The notes below the pieces were generated by a model. That model searched no databases. It was not told the origin of the DNA and was given only the letters and a program-made list of their open reading frames with translations. Positions 1 through 8,531 of a DNA stretch of 64,000 nt are shown here, piece after piece. Within the stretch, counting starts at the first letter, position 1. Each line of letters starts with the position of its first letter. Where the stretch lies: assembly GCA_963765935.1 (NCBI GenBank), contig CAVXXX010000001.1, positions 868,001 to 932,000 of the forward strand. Reading direction: 5' to 3'. Source of the DNA: JAMXLG01 sp963765935. GTDB lineage: Bacteria; Vulcanimicrobiota; Vulcanimicrobiia; Vulcanimicrobiales; Vulcanimicrobiaceae. Position numbers and translations under genes: made by a program.

Positions 1-247
1 TCGGATAGGGACCGTCGTCGAATGTCAGCGCAATGAGTTTCGGATGTACCACCGCTTCACGCGAACGCGTCTGGACGAAACGGTGAACGCGCGCGTCGAG
101 CCCCGTGCCGACTTCGTCATTCGCATTCATTTGCGGCGTCACGACCGCAGCCGTTGGTTCCGTGAGATGTTTGAACTCGCGTGCACCTGTAAGCAGTACA
201 GCGAGCGCAACTACGGCAACGATTATTGTCTGCATACGGCGCTTCAT
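1..247 (-). CDS. Polysaccharide deacetylase, N-terminal part (cut by window edge)
   Basis: Translating the minus strand from ATG at 247 gives 82 residues with no stop before the window edge. Residues 1-22 form a short basic start and hydrophobic stretch typical of a signal peptide or anchor. Near the edge the protein reads LIALTFDDGPYP, the first motif of the NodB homology (polysaccharide deacetylase) domain, in which the two Asp supply the catalytic base and a metal ligand. The start overlaps the stop of the upstream LCP gene by one base (TAATG), so the two are probably translationally coupled. The family removes acetyl groups from cell-wall glycans, which suits the LCP neighbour. The rest of the domain is outside the window, so the substrate cannot be judged. 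Confidence 0.8.
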   Translation of the reverse strand, partial: MKRRMQTIIVAVVALAVLLTGAREFKHLTEPTAAVVTPQMNANDEVGTGLDARVHRFVQTRSREAVVHPKLIALTFDDGPYP

Positions 248-1671
248 TAAAGCGGTGTCGCGGACGGGCTGGTGCGCCTCGCGACGACGGCATTGGCTAA
301 GTCGCGGCCGACGTACACCGTCACGTCGCTCGGCGCAGCGGTCGCGGTAGCGGAGGGACTGCTGATGAGGACGCGCGAGCCCGTAATCGGCGTCGACTGC
401 ACCGGCTGCGGCAGCGCCGAGCGGACCTTTGCACCAGCAAACGTTACGGTCGAATGCTCCTGGATTTGGGTCTTTTCCTGATCGCTGACATCAGCGTTTC
501 CGACCTCGCCGATGGTGAAGCCGGCCTTGCGCAAACTGTCGGCAACCGCGCGCGCCGCGCCGCTCATCCCGCTTGCGTTTTCGATATCGACGCGGACCGT
601 CGCGGGCGCAATCGCCGCGAGCGCCATCGTATCGGGCGAGACTTCCGGCGTCGGCGGAGCAATCAAGTTGTCCTGAACCATACCGGCGAGTTGCGTCTTG
701 TCGGGAATCAAATCATCACCGTCAGGCATCTCGACATCGTCCGTATACGGAACCTGCGCGAAGTGCATGTCTTTCGGCGAGAAACTCGAGAAATACGACG
801 CGAGCGAAAACAGTTCGTTCTGGGTGATGTTCGTATCGATATCGCGTCGAATGACGGCGAGAATGTTCCCGGCGTGGATCAGCGTGTTCATCTTGTCGCC
901 CTTGATCTTGTCGAGCGCCGCGGTGATCACTTGATTCTGCCGCATGATACGGCACGGATCGCTGCACCAGTCGTGGCGGAATCGCCCGTAACCGACCGCG
1001 CCGGCACCATCGAGATGATGCATGCCTTCGGTGAGATGAATGTGCAGATGTCCCCAGTTGTCATCGTAATCGAGACGTCCGCCGGTGCATCCGGTATGAT
1101 TCTTCAAGCAGTCGGAGGTCTTGACGTAGAGATCGATGCCGCCGATCGCGTTGATAAGATCCTTCGTCGCATCGATGCGCAGGACGACATACCGGTCGAA
1201 CCCGGGAATGCCGAGGAATTGCCCGATGACTTGTTGCGCTTCTTTGACTCCGCCTTCCGCCTGCGCTTCGTTGATCTTGTATTGTTTGCCGCTCGGATAC
1301 GTTGCAAGCATGTCACGCGGAATGGAAACGACGTACACGCCTTTGTTGACGAAGTCGAGATTGAGGGCTTTAATGACGTCGCTGCGCGAATTTTTGGAGA
1401 ACTCGACATCGCTGTCGGTGTAGTCGTAATCGAGTCCCTCAACGAGCACGAGCAGGTTCGGTCTTCCGAAGACCTGCTGCGGTGACGGGACGAACGCTTG
1501 CGTGATAAATTGCACCGGGTTCTCGTGTTTGAAGAGCGAAAATCCGGCGAGTGCGGAGCCGAAGCCAACGAGCACGAGGCCGACAATAAGCGCCGCGCGC
1601 CGCGCCCAGAGCGGTGTGCTGCGCTCCGGTTTTTCGATCGAAACCGGCGGCTGCTCCATATGCTTACCCAA
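247..1671 (-). CDS. LytR-CpsA-Psr (LCP) family protein with C-terminal LytR_C domain
   Basis: A 474-residue protein with a short cytoplasmic N-terminus, one membrane helix at about residues 22-47, and an extracytoplasmic LCP domain at about 70-290. The conserved Arg/Asp set is visible: SRSDVI (R96, D98), IPRD (R119, D120), and GYGRFRHD followed by CRIMRQNQ. These residues bind the polyprenyl pyrophosphate substrate in known LCP enzymes. A LytR_C domain follows at about 360-470 with a Ser/Thr/Pro-rich end. LCP proteins move glycopolymers from lipid carriers to peptidoglycan or other acceptors. The gene overlaps the end of rimO by 8 bases and the start of a polysaccharide deacetylase by 1 base. 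Which polymer it transfers is unknown. Confidence 0.9.
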   Translation of the reverse strand: MGKHMEQPPVSIEKPERSTPLWARRAALIVGLVLVGFGSALAGFSLFKHENPVQFITQAFVPSPQQVFGRPNLLVLVEGLDYDYTDSDVEFSKNSRSDVIKALNLDFVNKGVYVVSIPRDMLATYPSGKQYKINEAQAEGGVKEAQQVIGQFLGIPGFDRYVVLRIDATKDLINAIGGIDLYVKTSDCLKNHTGCTGGRLDYDDNWGHLHIHLTEGMHHLDGAGAVGYGRFRHDWCSDPCRIMRQNQVITAALDKIKGDKMNTLIHAGNILAVIRRDIDTNITQNELFSLASYFSSFSPKDMHFAQVPYTDDVEMPDGDDLIPDKTQLAGMVQDNLIAPPTPEVSPDTMALAAIAPATVRVDIENASGMSGAARAVADSLRKAGFTIGEVGNADVSDQEKTQIQEHSTVTFAGAKVRSALPQPVQSTPITGSRVLISSPSATATAAPSDVTVYVGRDLANAVVARRTSPSATPL

Positions 1672-3046
1672 CCGAAACAGGCTCCTTTATATCGGCCGCG
1701 ACGTGTCCGTGGAAGTCGAACGGTCCGTGACCGTCCAGCGTGATCTCGACGAAGTCGCCGATCCGAGCCTCGCCGGTAAAATAGATTCCGCCGTCAACGC
1801 CCGGTGCTTCGCCCTCTGAACGTCCGAACCACGCTTCCGGTTCGCCGAGTGCAGCACGGAACGGATCGCTCTTGCGCAAACGCCGACGTTCTTCGACCAG
1901 CACGCGAACCGTCGAGGCGATACGCTTGCCGCGCGCGCGTTCCGACGCGAGGCGCTGAGCTTCACGCAGCCGCACGAGCCGCTTGCGCCGTTCGCGCGCG
2001 GGCACTTTGCCGGCCAGCGCCGCGCCCGGCGTGCCTTCCTCGGCGCTGTATTCGAAAAATCCGACACGGTCGAGTTCCGCCCGCCCGATCCACTCCTCGA
2101 GGTATCGCACGTGTTCCTCAGTCTCGCCTGGGAAACCGACGATGAACGTCGAGCGCATCGTGATGCCGGCAATCCGTTCGCGGAACTCGTTGATGATCTC
2201 CAAGTACCGCTCCCCATTGCTCGGCCGAAGCATCGCGCGCAGCACGTCGGGATGCGCGTGCTGCAGCGGCATATCCATGTATTTGCAGACTTTCGGCAGG
2301 CGCGCCATCGTCTCGATCAATTCGCGATCGACGGTCGCCGGGTAGAGATAGAGCAATCGAATCCACTCGATCCCGTCGATCTCGTGCAGCTCTTCCAAAA
2401 GCGCCGCAAGGCCACCGCGACGCATGCCGCGATCGCGTCCGTACATCGACGTGTCCTGCGCGATGAGAATCAATTCTTTCGTGCCGCCCGACGCGAGCGC
2501 GCGAGCTTCTTTGACGATCGACTCGATGCTGCGGCTACGGAAACTGCCGCGCAGTTTCGGAATGATACAGAACGTACACGGATGATCGCATCCTTCTGCG
2601 ACCTTCAAATACGCCGTCGCTTGCGGCGTCGTAATCAAACGCGGAAGAAAATCGTGCTCGGGCTCCGCTTCGAAATCCAAACGAACCGGCTTGTGTCCTG
2701 CGTGCACATCATCGAGCAACTCGACGATGCTTCCGTACGCGCCCGTTCCGACCACGCCGTCGATCTCGGGAATAAGCGATTGCAACTGCTCGCCGTAGCG
2801 CTGCGCGAGACACCCTGCGACAACGAGTTGTTGCCCCGGCCCCTTGCGTTGCGCGTGCTCGAGAATCACTTCCGTGGATTCCGCCTTTGCGGGATCGATG
2901 AACGCGCATGTGTTGATGACGACCGTGTCGGCGTCATCCGCGTCGGCAGCGAGTTCATATCCGGCGGCACCGAGCTTCGCGATCATGACTTCGGTGTCGA
3001 CGAGATTTTTAGCGCAGCCTAAACTAACGAACGAAACTGAAGGCAC
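1664..3046 (-). CDS. rimO: Ribosomal protein S12 methylthiotransferase RimO
   Basis: A 460-residue radical-SAM methylthiotransferase, the usual length for RimO. The N-terminal domain opens with SVSFVSLGCAKNLVDTE and carries three cluster cysteines (C11, C47, C79). The radical-SAM motif EGCDHPCTFC (C153, C157, C160) follows, and a TRAM-like RNA/protein-binding domain closes the protein at about 390-455. RimO adds a methylthio group to an aspartate of ribosomal protein S12. The related tRNA enzyme MiaB is less likely because GCAKNLVD and the TRAM end match RimO better. The gene starts 4 bases after yajQ and overlaps the LCP gene by 8 bases, so it sits mid-operon. Confidence 0.93.
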   Translation of the reverse strand: MPSVSFVSLGCAKNLVDTEVMIAKLGAAGYELAADADDADTVVINTCAFIDPAKAESTEVILEHAQRKGPGQQLVVAGCLAQRYGEQLQSLIPEIDGVVGTGAYGSIVELLDDVHAGHKPVRLDFEAEPEHDFLPRLITTPQATAYLKVAEGCDHPCTFCIIPKLRGSFRSRSIESIVKEARALASGGTKELILIAQDTSMYGRDRGMRRGGLAALLEELHEIDGIEWIRLLYLYPATVDRELIETMARLPKVCKYMDMPLQHAHPDVLRAMLRPSNGERYLEIINEFRERIAGITMRSTFIVGFPGETEEHVRYLEEWIGRAELDRVGFFEYSAEEGTPGAALAGKVPARERRKRLVRLREAQRLASERARGKRIASTVRVLVEERRRLRKSDPFRAALGEPEAWFGRSEGEAPGVDGGIYFTGEARIGDFVEITLDGHGPFDFHGHVAADIKEPVSVG

Positions 3047-3050
3047 GCGT

Positions 3051-3542
3051 CTACCTATAATTCGTGAATTGGAGAGGGAGTTCGAAGTTCATCGCTTTGA
3101 GTTCGGCGATGACTTTCTGCAAGTCGTCGCGGTTCTTGCCCGTGACGCGAATCTGCTCGTCCTGATACTGTGCGTTGACCTTGAGCTTGAGCGCCTTGAT
3201 CTTCTCCATAAGGGACTTGCTCTTGTCTTTCGGGATGCCGTTGCGAAGCGCGATGACTCGACGAACCGTGCCGCCCGCAGCCGGCTCGATCTCGCCGATA
3301 TCGAATGCCTTAATGTCGATTCCACGCTTGACGGCTTTGCTTTCGATGACGTCGATGACGTTCTTCATCTTCAGCTCGTCGTCCGAAACGACCGTGATGT
3401 TCTTGGAGTCGCTATCAATCGACGTTTTCGAGTTCTTGAAATCGAAGCGGTTCTCGATTTCTTTACGCGCCTGATTGAGCGCATTATCCAGCTCCTGCTG
3501 ATCGATGCGCGACACAATATCGAACGACGCTTCGCTCGCCAT
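3051..3542 (-). CDS. yajQ: YajQ family nucleotide-binding protein (UPF0234)
   Basis: A 163-residue protein of standard YajQ length. It begins MASEASFDIVSRIDQQELDN and contains the family signature around ENRFDFKNSKTSID. The fold is two ferredoxin-like domains; homologues bind nucleotides, and one Xanthomonas member binds cyclic di-GMP. Its role here is not shown, though PilZ proteins elsewhere in the window make c-di-GMP signalling plausible. It lies 38 bases after the RodZ-like gene and 4 bases before rimO on the same strand. Confidence 0.9.
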   Translation of the reverse strand: MASEASFDIVSRIDQQELDNALNQARKEIENRFDFKNSKTSIDSDSKNITVVSDDELKMKNVIDVIESKAVKRGIDIKAFDIGEIEPAAGGTVRRVIALRNGIPKDKSKSLMEKIKALKLKVNAQYQDEQIRVTGKNRDDLQKVIAELKAMNFELPLQFTNYR

Positions 3543-3580
3543 GAATTCGTCCTCTACCTAAAAGCTCGTCCGGCTGCGGC

Positions 3581-4339
3581 TTAGAGAGTGAAGCTGCGCT
3601 CCACCACGTCGCCTACCGCCCCCAGCTTGCCGAGGTGCTTTCCATCGACAAAAATGTCCACGCCGCCGGCATTGCCGATGCGAACGACGGCATTTTTTCC
3701 GTGGAACACGCGGGCGGTTCCGGCCGGAAACGTACCCTCCATGCTAACACTGCCGTCAACCGCCACCCTAATCCAAGACGCCTTCGAAACCCGTAGTTCG
3801 AGGGTCTTTATTTGTAGTGCCGGCGAAGCGGGAGCCGGCGACAGGACGCTCGCTGGGGCCCCGGGCAAGGGGGATGCGTCGGCGCTCGACTCCGGCGACG
3901 GTGCCGTATTAGAAGGAAGGGCCGCCGTGGTCTCCGCCTGCCGGGCGTGCAACGTGAACTCGTTGTAAAAGACGAACCCCACCAGAGCGATCGCGACGAG
4001 CGAGGCGATCCAGATCAGGGGCGATAAATTGCGCGGCCGCGGCTCGTGCAACCGCGAAACCGAAACGGCAGGCGCCACCGGTGCAGCGTGTCCGGTAGTG
4101 GGCGCGGAGGCGGTGATCGTGTTGAAATCGCGGACGACTTCTTCGGGATCTAACCCGAGAAAGCGGGCGTACGTGCGAAGGAAGCCCCGGGTATAAACCG
4201 GAGCACCGATTGCAGACCAGTTCTCATCTTCGATGGCGCCGAGATAGACCGAACGAATACGGATCTGCTCGGCAACATCGGAGAGGGAGAGGCCGCGTGC
4301 CTCGCGTGCGGCGCGAAACCGTTCGCCCAATGCTGCCAT
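3581..4339 (-). CDS. RodZ-like helix-turn-helix membrane protein (DUF4115)
   Basis: A 252-residue protein. Residues about 5-75 form a Cro/C1-type helix-turn-helix (ARGLSLSDVAEQIRIRSVYL, then a GAPVYTRGFLRTYARFLGLD stretch), as in RodZ. One membrane helix lies at about 104-125 (LIWIASLVAIALVGFVFY). A Pro/Ala/Ser-rich linker leads to a C-terminal DUF4115 domain ending in DGKHLGKLGAVGDVVERSFTL-type beta strands. RodZ links MreB to the cell-wall machinery. The gene heads a minus-strand run with yajQ, rimO and LCP, and diverges from mnmA across a 46-base gap that must hold both promoters. Confidence 0.8.
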   Translation of the reverse strand: MAALGERFRAAREARGLSLSDVAEQIRIRSVYLGAIEDENWSAIGAPVYTRGFLRTYARFLGLDPEEVVRDFNTITASAPTTGHAAPVAPAVSVSRLHEPRPRNLSPLIWIASLVAIALVGFVFYNEFTLHARQAETTAALPSNTAPSPESSADASPLPGAPASVLSPAPASPALQIKTLELRVSKASWIRVAVDGSVSMEGTFPAGTARVFHGKNAVVRIGNAGGVDIFVDGKHLGKLGAVGDVVERSFTL

Positions 4340-4385
4340 TGAGGGGTGGAGTTATGCCCTCAACCCTGTTATCCTGTGCAACGGT

Positions 4386-5465
4386 ATGAGCCCCAAACCC
4401 CGAGTAATCGCTGCAATGAGCGGCGGCGTCGACTCTGCGGTCGCAGCCGGACTTCTGGTAGAAGCCGGATACGATGTCGTCGGCGTAACGATGAAGATGT
4501 ATTCACCGACAAGAGCGCCGCATGCCAAGAGTTGCTGCGGCATTGATGACTTCGATGACGCGCGGCGCAGCGCGGCGGTGCTCGGCATTCCCCATTACGT
4601 ACTAAATTTTGAAGAAGCGTTCCGCAAAAACGTCATGGAGCGATTCGCTGACGACTACGCGAGCGGCCGGACACCCAACCCATGCGTTTCGTGCAATAAC
4701 TTCGTGAAACTCGGGACCCTCGCGCAATACGCGAATCGGCTCGGTGCGCAATTTGTCGCGACGGGGCATTACGCACGGCTGGAGCATCGGGAAGACGGGC
4801 CGCATCTCTTCCGCACGACGAATGCGAAAGACCAATCGTACGCGCTTGCGCAGCTAACGCCGCAGCAATTGTCGATGCTGATGCTTCCGCTTGGCGAGCT
4901 CGAAAAGTCGGCGACGCGCGCCGAGGCAAAGCGCATGGGGCTGCCGGTCCACGAAAAGACGGAGTCGCAAGATATCTGCTTCGTCGAAGGCGGCGACTAT
5001 CGCGACGTGCTCAATCGCTTGCGTCCGGAGATCAACCGCGAAGGCGAGATCCGTACGGTCGCAGGTGAACTGGCCGGTGCACATGCCGGCATCGCGAACT
5101 ATACCGTCGGCCAACGCGCAAAGCTTCCGGCGCATGGCGACGGTGCGCGTTATGTCACGCGCATCGATGCCGCAACGAACACCGTCGTGATCGGGCGCGA
5201 GGACGAATTACTCGCAACGTCGCTTGTTGCCGATGAGGTTAACGTGATTCGTGCCGAACACTTTGCAAGCGCCGGCGCGCGGGTTCGAGCGATGGTGCGC
5301 TATCGAGCGACGCCGGCGCTCGCGCGCGCGACACTCAACGACGGAACGTTGACGCTGCGCTTCGACGAACCGTTGCGCGCCATCACGCCTGGACAGCTTG
5401 TCGCGCTTTTCGATCTCGACGGCAACGAAGTCTTAGGCGCCGCGACGATCCGGTCAGCCGCATAG
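4386..5465 (+). CDS. mnmA: tRNA-specific 2-thiouridylase MnmA
   Basis: A 359-residue enzyme of usual MnmA length. The PP-loop ATP motif SGGVDSAVAA is at residues 12-21. The nucleophilic cysteine lies in NPCVSCN (C100) and the second catalytic cysteine in ESQDICFV (C198), so both residues needed for sulfur transfer are present. MnmA activates U34 of Lys, Glu and Gln tRNAs with ATP and inserts sulfur. The gene stands alone on the plus strand between divergent and convergent neighbours; its stop lies 6 bases from the stop of the lipoprotein gene opposite. Confidence 0.95.
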   Translation: MSPKPRVIAAMSGGVDSAVAAGLLVEAGYDVVGVTMKMYSPTRAPHAKSCCGIDDFDDARRSAAVLGIPHYVLNFEEAFRKNVMERFADDYASGRTPNPCVSCNNFVKLGTLAQYANRLGAQFVATGHYARLEHREDGPHLFRTTNAKDQSYALAQLTPQQLSMLMLPLGELEKSATRAEAKRMGLPVHEKTESQDICFVEGGDYRDVLNRLRPEINREGEIRTVAGELAGAHAGIANYTVGQRAKLPAHGDGARYVTRIDAATNTVVIGREDELLATSLVADEVNVIRAEHFASAGARVRAMVRYRATPALARATLNDGTLTLRFDEPLRAITPGQLVALFDLDGNEVLGAATIRSAA

Positions 5466-5471
5466 ATTCCT

Positions 5472-6536
5472 CTAGCTAGAGGTCGGTACAAGCATATATC
5501 CGTGCGATGCGCCGTTGAGCGTTCCTACGCCGATGATATACCCTGCGTCGTTGATGCCCGTAGCGGTCTGCAGAACCCATTGCGAACAACTCGCGCTTAA
5601 GCGCGTATTTAAATCCGTGATCGTACCGTTGATCCAAACAAATGCGTGCTCCGCCTTTTGGTTTGACTCGTTGCCGACAATCCAATCCGCGTTGTTGATC
5701 GCGGCGGCTTGCAAAAACTGATAGCCGGAAGGCGGAGCGATCTCCGTTGCAGTACCGTGGTGCGCGAAGAACGTTACGATTTTAGCAGTGCCGTTTTGTT
5801 GCGAATAGCCGACGACATCGCCGGCGTCATTGATGCCGGAGAGCAGGCTCGTCGTCACATCCAGCGTTAGGTTGGAAGGGAGCGGCACGGGCGTATTATT
5901 GGGATAATAATACGGCGAGATCGTGCCCATACAACCTGATCCCGACCGAGTGTAACCGTCGAGTGCGACCTTCCCGCTGCGGCTGACAACAAGCGTACTC
6001 GATTGACCTCCGATGACATTCGGCGGCGCGCTCGTTGAAAGAAGGGTCAATCCTCCGTCGCAGCCCGCGACACCGGCTTGAAAAGCAAGACCGTATATTT
6101 TCCCTGAATTGTCGATTCCAAGTGCTTGGAGCGTAACGGCGGGGTTAACCGTTCCCAAGCTCATTTCACTTTTACCGGCCTGATACTCGAAGTCGTCGCC
6201 GACCGCGACGTCGTTGTCATTGATCGCGACGGCATGCGATTGGGCCGGGAACGATGTAAGCTTGCCATTTCGATAGATGAACGCTTGCGCGTTGCCGCCC
6301 TTGAGCATCGTTCCGGCTATCGACTTGCGATTATTGATGGCCGCCGGCGCAACGAAAGCACCCAGATCGACCGCGGTATAGGTGTGCGGCAGCGACACGA
6401 TGTTTGCGCCGCCGGCATTTGGCGTGCCCCCTGTCGCAAGCGAGGGTAGTGCCGGCGACGTACTGCTGCCGCCGCCGCTCCCGCCACATGCCGATAACGC
6501 GAACGCTACGAGCAAGGTAATGGGGAAGCGGCGCAT
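5472..6536 (-). CDS. Predicted lipoprotein with HAF-type repeats
   Basis: A 354-residue protein with a lipoprotein signal: basic start, hydrophobic core, and LSAC lipobox with Cys at about residue 17, then a Gly/Ser linker. The body carries repeated units of the form (I)N-D/N-x-G-x-I/V-x-G, for example IDNSGKIYGLA, INDAGDVVGYS, INNADWIVGNE and INDAGYIIGVG. These match HAF repeats, which build a beta-rich extracellular domain of unknown ligand. A GGAG Shine-Dalgarno lies 7 bases before the ATG. It follows mqnC by 89 bases on the same strand. Function is unknown. Confidence 0.75.
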   Translation of the reverse strand: MRRFPITLLVAFALSACGGSGGGSSTSPALPSLATGGTPNAGGANIVSLPHTYTAVDLGAFVAPAAINNRKSIAGTMLKGGNAQAFIYRNGKLTSFPAQSHAVAINDNDVAVGDDFEYQAGKSEMSLGTVNPAVTLQALGIDNSGKIYGLAFQAGVAGCDGGLTLLSTSAPPNVIGGQSSTLVVSRSGKVALDGYTRSGSGCMGTISPYYYPNNTPVPLPSNLTLDVTTSLLSGINDAGDVVGYSQQNGTAKIVTFFAHHGTATEIAPPSGYQFLQAAAINNADWIVGNESNQKAEHAFVWINGTITDLNTRLSASCSQWVLQTATGINDAGYIIGVGTLNGASHGYMLVPTSS

Positions 6537-6625
6537 GTTTCATCTCCAGCACGCAGTGATGCGCAAAGTAAAACACTGCGCGCTTTCGCGATGATAGGGT
6601 CTAGCGGGGAAACGCGCTTGGGTTC

Positions 6626-7711
6626 TTAGGCGGTGGCGAGCGCCATGTTGCCGCGCACGTTCCAGTACGTATCGCGAATCACCGGTTTAAAGCCGGCGCC
6701 GATGATGACGTTCTCTAAATCGCGGCGCGTCGCATCGTTATTGGCGCCCGCGTCGCGCACGACCCGATCTTCGATGATAACGCCGCCCATATCATCGCAG
6801 CCGTAGAAGAGCGCAAGCTGCCCGAGTTTCAGTCCCGGGGTCAGCCACGATGCTTGCAAGTGCGAAAAATTATCGAGATACAGCCTCGAGACGGCCAGCA
6901 CGCGAAGATACTCGAGCGCGGTCGCTTCTTTACCGCGCAGCGGCGTCTTAAACGGCACGTAGAACCACGGAATAAACGCGGTGAATCCAGCCGTCTCATC
7001 CTGAAGCTCGCGCAGAACGTGCATGTGTTCGATGCGTTCTTCGATGGTTTCGATCGAACCGTACATCATCGTCGCCGTCGTCGGCATGCCGAGGTGATGC
7101 GCCTGACGCATGACGTCGAGCCACTCGAGCGGCGTGACTTTGCGCGCAGAAATGCGTTTACGCACCCGTTCGACCAGGATCTCGGCACCCGCTCCCGGCA
7201 GTGATTTGAGACCCGCTGCCTTCAACCGTTCGAGCACTTCGCGCGGCGTAAGATTCTCAATCTTCGCGAGCCCCGTCACTTCCGACACCGAGAGCGAGTG
7301 AATGTCTACATTGGGAAATTCGTGACGCACGCGGTCGAAGAGTTCTTCGAACCACTCCAAGCGCAGCTCGGGGTTGACGCCGCCCTGAATCATGATCTGC
7401 GTCGCGCCGAGATCCGCCGCTTTCTTCACGCGCGCGATCACCTGGTCGTGCGTGAGCGTTCGCCCTTCGTTATGGTGCTCGGGACGGAAGAATGCGCAGA
7501 ACGTGCAATGCACGTTGCAAACATTCGTGTAATCGATCGTCGTGTCGATGACGTAGCTGACGGTGTCCGGCGGATGCAGCGCCATACGACGCGCGTGCGC
7601 CGCCATGCCCAGCTCATGGAGGTCGGCTTCGCGATAGAGCCGCACGCCTTCATCAAACGAGAGACGTCCTCCGCCGGCGGCGCGGTCGAGCAGACTAGCG
7701 AGAGACGACAC
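6626..7711 (-). CDS. mqnC: Cyclic dehypoxanthinyl futalosine synthase MqnC
   Basis: A radical-SAM enzyme of the futalosine route to menaquinone. The iron-sulfur motif reads TNVCNVHCTFCAFFRP (CxxxCxxC). The Gly-rich stretch QIMIQGGVNPEL and the C-terminal GCDDMGGVIIEDRVV match MqnC. It cyclises dehypoxanthine futalosine. The longest open frame begins at 7786, but a strong GGAGGT lies 5 bases before GTG at 7711, giving a 361-residue protein close to the family length. That start lies inside the end of mqnA (17-base overlap), as expected for coupled translation. It is the last of the mqnE-mqnA-mqnC run. Confidence 0.92.
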   Translation of the reverse strand: MSSLASLLDRAAGGGRLSFDEGVRLYREADLHELGMAAHARRMALHPPDTVSYVIDTTIDYTNVCNVHCTFCAFFRPEHHNEGRTLTHDQVIARVKKAADLGATQIMIQGGVNPELRLEWFEELFDRVRHEFPNVDIHSLSVSEVTGLAKIENLTPREVLERLKAAGLKSLPGAGAEILVERVRKRISARKVTPLEWLDVMRQAHHLGMPTTATMMYGSIETIEERIEHMHVLRELQDETAGFTAFIPWFYVPFKTPLRGKEATALEYLRVLAVSRLYLDNFSHLQASWLTPGLKLGQLALFYGCDDMGGVIIEDRVVRDAGANNDATRRDLENVIIGAGFKPVIRDTYWNVRGNMALATA

Positions 7712-8531
7712 CAATGACCTCCGGTAGCGACGACGGCACGCGTTCGATCGCGCCGATCGCATGCAGTTCACGACAGTAAGCGGCAAGGCCGGCTTGCGCC
7801 GCCGAGTGAAGCGTAAAGTTCAACTTGCCGTAGTAAAACTCGTAGAACCCGCTCGCACGCGGACGCAACCGCTCCGCCTCGGCGATCACCTGGTCCATGT
7901 GGGATCGTGACCACGTATACGCATCGGTAAGTGCATGCATGCACTCCCGAATGGCTTCCGCGTCACGATCGTACGCATCGCGGCGCGCAGCCCACACTGC
8001 AAATACGGTTTGCGCCTTTGTCCATTCGTGCCACAAGGTGCCGAGATCGTAGACGTGCTCGCGAGGGAAACGTTCGAGCGCATCAATCGCCGAGTCGCCG
8101 ATGAGCAGCGCCGGTTGACCGGCCGCGGCTTGCTCCATTGGATCCGATGATTCGGCGTACTCGGGATGCACGCCGTAACGCCGTTCCAGCAGAACGCGCA
8201 GCAAGTTGCGTCCACTCGCCGATTCCGCGGTAACGGCCACGTGTTTACCGCCGAGCAACGCGGGCGGCGTCTGCGAAACGAGCACCACGGAAATCACTTC
8301 ATCGCGCGCACCGATGCACAAATCGGGAAGGAGCACGAGTTCGTCGCTATGCTGCGCCCAGGCAAATGCGCTGATCGGGCTGAGATCGAGCTCACCGCCA
8401 AGCAGCATCGCATTGAGCTTGGCGGGAACGTCTGCATGAAGCGTGCCCGGATACCGGATCACGCCGGCATCGAATGCTGCGTAAATCGGAAGATCGTTGG
8501 TATAGATGATTCGACCGCAACGCAACGACAC
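7695..8531 (-). CDS. mqnA: Chorismate dehydratase MqnA
   Basis: A 278-residue protein with the MqnA/MqnD periplasmic-binding-like fold. Features are the N-terminal GRIIYTNDLPIYAAF, LNAMLLGGELDLSPIS, and the mid-protein GDSAIDAL and YDLGTLWHEWT segments. MqnA dehydrates chorismate to 3-[(1-carboxyvinyl)oxy]benzoate, the first step of the futalosine pathway. MqnD shares the fold, but the position between mqnE and mqnC and the WHEWT segment favour MqnA. It starts with GTG overlapping the mqnE stop by one base (TAGTG). No mqnB or mqnD is visible in the window. Confidence 0.88.
   Translation of the reverse strand: MSLRCGRIIYTNDLPIYAAFDAGVIRYPGTLHADVPAKLNAMLLGGELDLSPISAFAWAQHSDELVLLPDLCIGARDEVISVVLVSQTPPALLGGKHVAVTAESASGRNLLRVLLERRYGVHPEYAESSDPMEQAAAGQPALLIGDSAIDALERFPREHVYDLGTLWHEWTKAQTVFAVWAARRDAYDRDAEAIRECMHALTDAYTWSRSHMDQVIAEAERLRPRASGFYEFYYGKLNFTLHSAAQAGLAAYCRELHAIGAIERVPSSLPEVIGVVSR

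Noticed and set aside
454..1485. A 343-residue plus-strand frame
   Set aside because: It is antisense to the LCP gene, rich in Arg and Asp like a shadow frame, and has no ribosome site or known motif.
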